Shown here: one piece after another, positions 8,194-14,892 of the stretch
Layout: every line of letters starts with the position of its first letter
Position numbering within the stretch: the first letter of the stretch is position 1
From: Flavobacteriales bacterium UBA4110
GTDB lineage: Bacteria > Bacteroidota > Bacteroidia > Flavobacteriales > Weeksellaceae
Assembly: GCA_002383165.1 (NCBI GenBank)
Contig: DFXK01000011.1
Location: 14,791-78,790, forward strand
Reading direction: 5' to 3'
DNA: 64,000 bases
Made by a program: the position numbers and the translations under genes
The notes under the pieces: model-generated
Seen by the model: only the letters and a program-made list of their open reading frames with translations
What the model was told of the DNA's origin: nothing
The model's database searches: none

Positions 8194-9768
8194 TTAAATG
8201 GCCGAAATTATCAGTTCCGATTTTTGAACATCCATTTGTTGATAACTATCGGCAATCCATTGTTTGCCAAAATCTGCATAGAACACGCTGAAATTGAATA
8301 CTCTTTCCTGCCAAGTTCCGCTGGGATGAACTTTCAAAAATAAGTTTTGCATCTGGTCAAACTTCTCAGATTGCTTTATTTTTTCAGCCTTTAAAAGACG
8401 TTTCTGCATTCTTTTGAAAGATTTCAATTGTCGAGTTTCTTCCGCATTTACAAGGTTTACAAACGTTTTATCCGTTTGTTCTGCCTTTGTTTTTATATCT
8501 GAAAACGAATTAATTAAATCTTGTTGTTTCTGTTCAAGAAGCGATTTAATCTCGTTGTTGTCTAATATTTTGTGATTGATGACTTCAGCAAAATTTCCGA
8601 AAAAATCTTCCACTTCCAATCCTGAAGTTTCAATTTTTCTAAACGTTTTTTGTTCCAAAAACAACATCGAATTTCTGGGAATCAAAATCGGGAAAGGAAG
8701 ATTGATGGATTCGAAATAATCTTTTAGTTCTATCCAATACATTATCTCAGCATTTCCACCAACGTAAGCCAGATTCGGCATAATCGTTTCCTGATATGCA
8801 GGACGAAGAACTGCATTAGGACTGAATTTCTCTGGATGATTTTCCAGTTCTTTGAGAATTTCTTCCTGAGAAAACTTCAAATCGGTGTCTATTATGAAAT
8901 AATTACCGTTGATTTTCTCGATTCGGTTTCTGGTTTCTGTCAGGTAGAAAAGATTGATTTCTCTTGGATTGACCTGAACTTTGTGATATTCTTTTTCAAG
9001 AAATTCTCTTTGTTGTTTTGTAGCTTCAAAAAGATTGTTGGATAATAATTCTTTTCTGAAAATATCTTTAACCTGATTTTTAAGTTCTTTTTCGTTTCCA
9101 TCAATGGTCAACAAACCGTAATCTGAAAACAATTGATTCACCAAATATCGAATCGCTTGCGTATGTGTTCTTCCTTTTTGATAAGCCTTTTTAATCCAAA
9201 GAATCAATTCGGTTCCGTATAGATTATCTTTGAACTCTTTCTCAAATTCCTGAATGAAAAAAACATCATCAATTTTAATATTTCCAACATCTCCGCCAGC
9301 TTTACCTTTGATTTCGTAATAATGCGCTCTGGTTTTAAAATGATTGATTTCGTCAAAATCGTGGTCTTCCGTCGCCATCCAAAAAACGGGAACAAAATTA
9401 TGTTCTGGGAAATTGGATGTTAAGAACTCTGCAGTTTTGATGGTCTGCAAAATTTTATAAATAAAAAAAACAGGACCTGTAAAGAGATTGAGCTGATGCC
9501 CAGTTGTAATAGTGAAGGTATTTTTATCTTTCAGAGAAAACATATAATCCAATTGTTTTGGAGACATCTGCTCTTCCTGATTCTGTGAAAAAATCGTATT
9601 GTAAAGAATTTCTCTTTTGTCATCAGAATAAGAATTTTGTTTTTCTGTAATCTGATTTTTGAAGTTCTCCAAGTCAAAAACTTTTCCCTGGAATCCGTCC
9701 AGATTTTTCTTCAAAAAGTCTTTTACAAGTTGCGGAATACTGTTTATATGTTCGAAACCGATGGTCAT
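8194..9768 (-). CDS. bshC: Bacillithiol biosynthesis cysteine-adding enzyme BshC
   Basis: A 524-residue protein matching BshC, the putative ligase that adds cysteine to GlcN-malate in the last step of bacillithiol synthesis. The hallmark TTGHQLNLFTGP appears near residues 89-100, followed by PVFWMATEDHDF and, later, LRPAYQETIMPNLAYVGG. A coiled-coil region typical of the family covers roughly residues 395-470. Bacillithiol is a low-molecular-weight thiol used in redox balance by Firmicutes and many Bacteroidota. bshA and bshB are not in the window. The 5-prime neighbour is the porin gene, separated by a structured repeat element that would form an unusually long leader if the two are cotranscribed. 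Confidence 0.93.
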   Translation of the reverse strand: MTIGFEHINSIPQLVKDFLKKNLDGFQGKVFDLENFKNQITEKQNSYSDDKREILYNTIFSQNQEEQMSPKQLDYMFSLKDKNTFTITTGHQLNLFTGPVFFIYKILQTIKTAEFLTSNFPEHNFVPVFWMATEDHDFDEINHFKTRAHYYEIKGKAGGDVGNIKIDDVFFIQEFEKEFKDNLYGTELILWIKKAYQKGRTHTQAIRYLVNQLFSDYGLLTIDGNEKELKNQVKDIFRKELLSNNLFEATKQQREFLEKEYHKVQVNPREINLFYLTETRNRIEKINGNYFIIDTDLKFSQEEILKELENHPEKFSPNAVLRPAYQETIMPNLAYVGGNAEIMYWIELKDYFESINLPFPILIPRNSMLFLEQKTFRKIETSGLEVEDFFGNFAEVINHKILDNNEIKSLLEQKQQDLINSFSDIKTKAEQTDKTFVNLVNAEETRQLKSFKRMQKRLLKAEKIKQSEKFDQMQNLFLKVHPSGTWQERVFNFSVFYADFGKQWIADSYQQMDVQKSELIISAI

Positions 9769-9797
9769 TTGGTTGTCTATTGTTGGTTGATTGTTGC

Positions 9798-9910
9798 TGG
9801 CTCGCAGCCCGACTTGAGTGGAAATCCTTTTTTGTTTGTACTGAAAGTTCTATTCGATGTCAAAACTTTCTGCAAAAAAGATTGGGAACGGAAGGCGGAT
9901 AAAGCTGCCA
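9798..9910. repeat. Nested inverted-repeat intergenic element (flavobacterial interspersed type)
   Basis: The element folds as three nested arms: GCAGC (9804-9808) with GCTGC (9904-9908); CTTTTTTG (9827-9834) with CAAAAAAG (9873-9880), extended by AAT/ATT around a bulged C; and GAAAGTT (9843-9849) with AACTTTC (9864-9870). Between the outer arms are the unpaired sister motifs GAGTGGAAATCC and GGAACGGAAGGCGG. From memory, the same order of motifs (GCGGAAATCC, T-run, A-run, GATT, GCGGAAAGC) recurs in intergenic regions of many Flavobacteriia. It could be a mobile REP/MITE-like element or a structured RNA such as Flavo-1; I cannot test this here. No second copy was noticed in the window. Confidence 0.65.
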
Positions 9911-9922
9911 TAATTATTCTAA

Positions 9923-9930
9923 CAAAATTA
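9923..9930 (-). promoter_or_regulatory. Possible -7 box for bshC
   Basis: TAATTTTG on the minus strand fits TAnnTTTG and overlaps the porin stop codon. It would give bshC a leader of about 150 nt containing the nested repeat element. No well-spaced TTG is present, so this is tentative. Confidence 0.3.
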
Positions 9931-11847
9931 ATGGAAAAGATACCAAACCACCCCCAAATTCAATCGAAAATCATAAATAGGGTAATTTGGCGCTGTGAAA
10001 GATTTGTTCTGCATAAAAGTCTGGTTGATGTGCTGACCTTCTACGTAGAAAAACATTCTTTTGACTTTCATATTGAAAAAGATGTCAGCAATCGGCTGTC
10101 CACCAATGGAATAAGCGTTGGTTCCCGGCAAAATATAATCGTTGAGAATGGGCGAAAACTCTCGGGATGCAAATTTGGTGAAGTAATATAATTTCACACC
10201 AGCTTGGATTTCTGCTGCTTTTTTGAACGCCGGCGCTTGATAATAAATATTCAATCTTCCGATGAAATCCGGCATTGGTAATAAATTGTCATTGGTCAAA
10301 GCTTTTTGGAAAAGAACTCTTCCGTTGAAATTGAATTTGCCATATTTTAAAGTTGTCTCACCTCCAATCTGAGAGATATTGAGTGACGATGAACTTTGTT
10401 GTGGCATCGCTGAATTATCAAAATAAGTGTAGTTATCGATTCTAAAATAATCTACAAAAAGTTGCGTGTTGAACCATTTTGCTAATCTTAAAGTTCCTCC
10501 GATTTGAGTTACTGCTTCGTTATTCGGGTTTTGTAGATAATAATTGTAGTTGAGATAGTGTGAAGAATTCACAAGATAATTAAAACTCGGGTAAGCCGAC
10601 TGGAAGTTAACTCGACCTTCTACCAAATAATCTTTTATCGGTTCAAAAACTAACTCATTGGTGGTTTTGATATAATTACCAAATTCTGTTCCTTTGGAAA
10701 TTTCTAAAAACGATTTCAGTTGGATTTTGTCTAACAACTTGATTTGCAAATTAGCAACTGCGCCAAATCTCTGCTCCTTATAATACCCTGGAATATTGAG
10801 TGTCGCAAACGTATTTTTATTCCCAAAATCTATGGCCTGATGGCGAAAACCTGCATCCAGCTTAAATTTTTCATTGTCCCAAACCAAGCTAAAAGTATTA
10901 CTGAGATTGTTCCAGAATTTTTTGTTGGTAAGCGGAAAATCATCTATCGATTCCGAGTTAAAAAAAGTAGTATTACTACTGGTTTCTGAAAAATAATATT
11001 TATTACCCTGATGAAAAATGGTATGTCTCAGTTTAAAGGGATATTTCGCTGGATCGAAGGGAGAAAACTCTTGGCTAAAATAATAGCGCCTATAACCATA
11101 TCGTGATTCTGCCCCAGAAAGATTAGTTTCAAGATTTTGACGGTTATTGAATCTTGAATCGCCTCCTAAAAAAACATCCAAATCTGCAATTCCTCCATTC
11201 TCTTGGTTATTGACATTCTGATGAATGTAATGCGCATAAGCTTCATATTTATTATTTTTAGAAAGATAATGCGCGCTGAAAACTGTATTATTACTAGAAG
11301 CCAAGCTATTTTTGTAAAGGCCCTGAGACCGTAATCCCATATATTCTATTGCAAAGTTGAAATTTTTGCCGACATTCTGCGTATATGTTGTTTGTAATTG
11401 TCCACCATTTTTCATTGCATTATTGTAGAAAAATGTAGTTGTTGGCGTTTTTACATCGTAGTAGTTGATATCATTCTCGCCTAAAATATAATAAGATTTG
11501 TTTTCCGGAAGCAGTGTCAGATTTTGTTCGGCATTTTTTTCATAAACCAAATTTTGAAAACCGGAACCAACATTAGCGTACTGGATTTTTCCGAAATTAT
11601 CCTTCTTGTTGTATTGTGTAAAGACGTATGATTTCTCTATAGCGAAAGTTGTGTCAAAAACTTTCTTTTCAGAAAATCTCTTTTTGACTAAATAATCACT
11701 GATTGTAGGCTTGTAGATCTCTAAAGAATCTTTTTCTCCAGAATCAACTTTAAGCGTGTCAGATATTTTGTTCGCATCTGTTTTGTTCACTTGCTGTGCA
11801 TTAATCAAAACACAAAAAACAAGCAACAGTATTGATAAATATTTCAT
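9928..11847 (-). CDS. Putative outer-membrane porin (Porin_10-like)
   Basis: A 639-residue exported protein with a signal peptide at 1-17 (ends VLINAQ) and a long series of alternating amphipathic strands ending in an aromatic residue pattern (LNLGVVWYLFH), as expected for an outer-membrane beta-barrel. It resembles the Bacteroidota putative porin family PF14121. The N-terminal region after the signal is polar and includes the phrase YKPTISDYLVKKRFSEKKVFDTT. The substrate is unknown. A TTG codon directly before the ATG extends the frame by one residue; the ATG at 11847 is chosen. A TACTTTTG -7 box is 17 bp upstream. The gene lies between a terminator and the repeat element before bshC. Confidence 0.8.
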   Translation of the reverse strand: MKYLSILLLVFCVLINAQQVNKTDANKISDTLKVDSGEKDSLEIYKPTISDYLVKKRFSEKKVFDTTFAIEKSYVFTQYNKKDNFGKIQYANVGSGFQNLVYEKNAEQNLTLLPENKSYYILGENDINYYDVKTPTTTFFYNNAMKNGGQLQTTYTQNVGKNFNFAIEYMGLRSQGLYKNSLASSNNTVFSAHYLSKNNKYEAYAHYIHQNVNNQENGGIADLDVFLGGDSRFNNRQNLETNLSGAESRYGYRRYYFSQEFSPFDPAKYPFKLRHTIFHQGNKYYFSETSSNTTFFNSESIDDFPLTNKKFWNNLSNTFSLVWDNEKFKLDAGFRHQAIDFGNKNTFATLNIPGYYKEQRFGAVANLQIKLLDKIQLKSFLEISKGTEFGNYIKTTNELVFEPIKDYLVEGRVNFQSAYPSFNYLVNSSHYLNYNYYLQNPNNEAVTQIGGTLRLAKWFNTQLFVDYFRIDNYTYFDNSAMPQQSSSSLNISQIGGETTLKYGKFNFNGRVLFQKALTNDNLLPMPDFIGRLNIYYQAPAFKKAAEIQAGVKLYYFTKFASREFSPILNDYILPGTNAYSIGGQPIADIFFNMKVKRMFFYVEGQHINQTFMQNKSFTAPNYPIYDFRLNLGVVWYLFH

Positions 11848-11863
11848 CAAGGAAATTTGAGTA

Positions 11864-11871
11864 CAAAAGTA
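11864..11871 (-). promoter_or_regulatory. -7 box for the porin gene
   Basis: TACTTTTG on the minus strand is a full match to TAnnTTTG, 16 bp upstream of the porin ATG and just after the terminator of the preceding gene. No clear -33 TTG is visible. Confidence 0.5.
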
Positions 11872-11884
11872 CTAATAATCCTGT

Positions 11885-11913
11885 AATAAAAAACCCCGCA
11901 GATTGCGGGGTTT
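11885..11913 (-). terminator. Terminator of the T9SS cargo gene
   Basis: A perfect 10-bp GC-rich stem, AAACCCCGCA (11891-11900) with TGCGGGGTTT (11904-11913), has a 3-nt loop. On the minus strand it is followed by TTTATTAC after the stem T-run. It begins 22 bp downstream of the stop of the propeller protein gene. Confidence 0.88.
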
Positions 11914-11934
11914 GATTATGTAAAATAATTTAAA

Positions 11935-13254
11935 TTATTTTTTGATGAATTTTGTAATTTGGCTTTTACCATCCGCCGTGTTAACTTTAACAGCATAAAC
12001 ACCAGGTTGCAAAGTTGATAAATTTAAATTTTTAGATTCTGATCCAAAAGTCTTAATAACTCTACCATTCATGTCTAAAACTTCAATGGATTTGATATTT
12101 AAAACTGTAGAAATATTCAAATCTCCAAAAGTAGGGTTTGGTGCAATCGAGATTCCTTTTACAGCGCCTGCTTCAGATGTTGCCAATTGTATTGGTGACA
12201 ATTTATTAATACCACCAACGGCACCATTGTTAAAATTTCCACCCCAAATTGCAGTCGCACTACTTGCAGCAAAAGACGTAATACCAACATCATCGTAAGA
12301 ATTTGCAATTTCGACCCAGTTTACACCACCATCAAAACTAATAGAAGATCCTCTACCATAATTTGTAGAAGCAGCACCCGTCAATAATGTCTGGTCTGTG
12401 CCAGGAACATAGGCAATGCTTTGTGGATACATAGTTCCTGATTGTATATCAACTGGTACAAAAGTAACTCCTGCATCAACAGTTTTAGAAAGTGTTCCAA
12501 AAATACTCATTACCCAAGCGGTATTTGCGTCTTTTAGGACAATTTCCCCTGACTCCGAAGCACTTCCAAAATCACTCAAAGGTGACTGAACAGTATCTAA
12601 CCAAGTTACACCTCTATCATTTGATCTGAAAATACGTCCAAAATTAGACCCCCCCCATATTGTATTTCCAGCTACAGCCTTATTATGTACATAACCATAT
12701 TCTCCAGATAGTGCTGGTGCACCCGTTTGTCTAACCCAGGTAGTTCCACCATTAGTTGTAGTATAAACTTCCAATCGTCCACCACTAGCCGGGTCTCCTA
12801 GAGCTACTCCGTTATTTAAATCCCAAAAATAAACGATGTTAGTAAATGATGCTGCACTATTAAAAGCAGCAGTTGCCTGTCTGGTCCAGGTGCTTCCTCC
12901 GTCAGTCGTCTTCCATATACCTTGAACGCCTGCTCCATCATCATAGCCTGCTACCCAAGCCGTGTTTCCATCACCTGCAGCGATATCTTGTATAGAAACG
13001 CCCGTCGGAACAGTTACTTGTCCGCTTGTCCAAGTAGTTCCACCATTACTCGTTTTAGTAAAAACATTATAATCTGCTCCTCCTCCAGATCCGTCTGCAC
13101 CTAATCCCCATACTACGTTTTCACCTTTGGAATTCATCACAAATGGGTAAGTACTGGCATTAGGAAAATTACTATTTTGTACTGTCCAAGATGGTGTTTG
13201 TGCATTTACTGATAAAGCTAAGACCATGCTTGCAATTGTAAAAAATTTTTTCAT
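11935..13254 (-). CDS. Secreted beta-propeller (YCF48/BNR-like) protein with T9SS type A sorting domain
   Basis: A 439-residue protein with a signal peptide (1-19, ends LSVNAQ). The body holds repeated units such as KTSNGGTTWTSG, KTTDGGSTWTRQ, TTTNGGTTWVRQ and RSNDRGVTWLD, the Asp/Gly-Gly-Thr-Trp signature of BNR/YCF48-like propellers. About residues 365-439 form a type A C-terminal domain: ISIAPNPTFGDLNI, the middle IEVLDMNGRVIKTF, and LQPGVYAVKVNTADGK, ending in ITKFIKK. Such domains direct T9SS export across the outer membrane and are removed or anchored at the surface. The binding target is unknown; sialidase activity is not implied, since no catalytic residues are evident. Monocistronic, with its own terminator. 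Confidence 0.88.
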   Translation of the reverse strand: MKKFFTIASMVLALSVNAQTPSWTVQNSNFPNASTYPFVMNSKGENVVWGLGADGSGGGADYNVFTKTSNGGTTWTSGQVTVPTGVSIQDIAAGDGNTAWVAGYDDGAGVQGIWKTTDGGSTWTRQATAAFNSAASFTNIVYFWDLNNGVALGDPASGGRLEVYTTTNGGTTWVRQTGAPALSGEYGYVHNKAVAGNTIWGGSNFGRIFRSNDRGVTWLDTVQSPLSDFGSASESGEIVLKDANTAWVMSIFGTLSKTVDAGVTFVPVDIQSGTMYPQSIAYVPGTDQTLLTGAASTNYGRGSSISFDGGVNWVEIANSYDDVGITSFAASSATAIWGGNFNNGAVGGINKLSPIQLATSEAGAVKGISIAPNPTFGDLNISTVLNIKSIEVLDMNGRVIKTFGSESKNLNLSTLQPGVYAVKVNTADGKSQITKFIKK

Positions 13255-13380
13255 AAGAATTATTTTAAGAGTTAATTGTAAATTTATATATTTTTTTTTG
13301 ATTTCCCTCTATTTTAAGAAGTAAATTATCTAAGTTATAAAAATTAATCCAATCTATATAATTTTCCGTAATTAAATAAG

Positions 13381-13414
13381 AGTTACTCAAGACTCCTTGA
13401 GTAACTTTTATATT
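13381..13414 (-). terminator. Hairpin terminator after susD
   Basis: An 11-bp perfect stem, AGTTACTCAAG (13381-13391) with CTTGAGTAACT (13396-13406), has a 4-nt loop. On the minus strand it lies about 13 bp after the susD stop, followed by a short T-rich stretch; on the plus strand TTTATATT follows. It may act in both directions. Confidence 0.7.
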
Positions 13415-13419
13415 AACAA

Positions 13420-14874
13420 TTAATAGTTAGGTGCTTGTTTTATATTTGGATTTGTTTGTATCTCACTTAATGGAATAGGCCAAATAAAACGTCTATCACC
13501 CACAGGAATTTCTCCTAAAGGAACATTATTTGCTTTTTGCACTTTCACAATTGCTTTATTATTCCTCTTCATATCAGTAAATCTCATGCCTTCGAGAAAA
13601 AACTCAAATCCTTTTTGTCTTAGGATCTCATCCAGCACAGCTGTTCCAGTTAATGATTTAGAATACGCTTGATCTCTGTGAGTTGTAACCCAATTTTTCA
13701 GTGTCGTGAATGCCGTGGCAGGATTTATGTGATACTGAGCTTCTGCTTTAATAAAAAAGGCTTCCGTTTTTCTTAATAAAATAACATCTCGAGGCCCATT
13801 AAGATATTTTTTAACATTGATTGGCTTCGGATCATCGGGATAGGTAGTCGCGTTATTCTGGTACCATGCTACGTTACTCTTTCTAACGTCAGTTGATGGA
13901 AAATCGTTCCAGAATGCCCACGCCATAAAGTTTTGCTTATATGCCCCAGAAGTCCCCCAGTACGCTTGCAGATTGTTATTAGATGGGATAATATTATTAT
14001 ACTCTATTTGAAAAAGAATTTCAGGATTATTTTCACCCAAAATAGTAAATATTGTACTAAATGTAGTATTACCCGTGTTGGTTCCTCCACCTACTAGCTC
14101 GCCCCCTAAATCAATTACTTGATCTGCAAACTGAATGGCTTTTTCATAATCTTTCTTATACAGATATGTTCTAGCTAATAATAACTTTATCGCATTAGCA
14201 TTGAACGAATTATTATTGGTAAAGATTGCAGAGGCATTATCTGCTTCAAAATCTGCAAGAGATGATGTAAGGTCCGCGATAACATTATCTACAACTTTCG
14301 GAACAGTCTCTCTAGGCAGCTTAGCTTCTATATTGTAAGTTGTACTATAAGGAACACCTAGGCTTTGATCACCCTCTCCGTAATTGGGAGAAAAAAGACC
14401 CAATAAAGCCAAGTAATTATATGCTCTAATAACCTTGGCATGCGCAAATAAAGCTTTTGATGTCACACCTCCTTTTGGGTCATCTGGCACTTTACCTTCA
14501 TATGACAGAATCAAATTAGCATTACTAATAGTATTGTATAAAGAAGACCAAATACCGGAACTTGCTCCACCGTCTACGACCAAGTGGTTTTCAGCATTTG
14601 TATTAATAAAATAACCAGAGTTTCTCGCGCTTACAAAACCGAGGTCGCCAGTTAATTCCTGGTATGTGAAGTAATCACCACTAAAACTCGAACTTCCTAG
14701 ACGAGAATATAATCCTCTAATGAATTTCTGTAGATCCTGATTAGTTCTTATTGTACTTTCATCATACGAAATTAGAGTAGGATCGGAATAATCCTCCTGT
14801 AAATAACTATCCGAACAAGATGATAAAAATCCTAAAGATGCTAGGATGCTTAATATAAATATTCTATTCTTCAT
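13420..14874 (-). CDS. SusD/RagB-family outer-membrane nutrient-binding lipoprotein
   Basis: A 484-residue SusD-like protein. It has a lipoprotein signal with lipobox LSSC (Cys20) followed by SDSYLQEDY, so it should be a surface lipoprotein. The TPR-like helical pairs (for example IKLLLARTYLYKKDYEKAIQFADQVI) and the C-terminal FEFFLEGMRFTDMKRNNK, IWPIPLSEIQTNPNIKQ are hallmark SusD phrases. It works as the lid of the SusC barrel, binding the nutrient and delivering it for TonB-dependent uptake. It follows susC by 18 bp in one operon that ends at a strong hairpin. No glycosidase, protease or anti-sigma gene is adjacent, so the substrate cannot be inferred. Confidence 0.93.
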   Translation of the reverse strand: MKNRIFILSILASLGFLSSCSDSYLQEDYSDPTLISYDESTIRTNQDLQKFIRGLYSRLGSSSFSGDYFTYQELTGDLGFVSARNSGYFINTNAENHLVVDGGASSGIWSSLYNTISNANLILSYEGKVPDDPKGGVTSKALFAHAKVIRAYNYLALLGLFSPNYGEGDQSLGVPYSTTYNIEAKLPRETVPKVVDNVIADLTSSLADFEADNASAIFTNNNSFNANAIKLLLARTYLYKKDYEKAIQFADQVIDLGGELVGGGTNTGNTTFSTIFTILGENNPEILFQIEYNNIIPSNNNLQAYWGTSGAYKQNFMAWAFWNDFPSTDVRKSNVAWYQNNATTYPDDPKPINVKKYLNGPRDVILLRKTEAFFIKAEAQYHINPATAFTTLKNWVTTHRDQAYSKSLTGTAVLDEILRQKGFEFFLEGMRFTDMKRNNKAIVKVQKANNVPLGEIPVGDRRFIWPIPLSEIQTNPNIKQAPNY

Positions 14875-14892
14875 TTTTTTTCCTTTTTTTAA

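Noticed and set aside
9779..9913. A 44-codon minus-strand frame within the repeat element upstream of bshC
   Set aside because: It follows the inverted-repeat structure and shows no protein character beyond that; likely accidental.
9637..10191. A 184-codon plus-strand open frame spanning the bshC start, the repeat element and the porin end
   Set aside because: It is antisense to two clear genes, has no recognisable domain, and its middle is the structured repeat.
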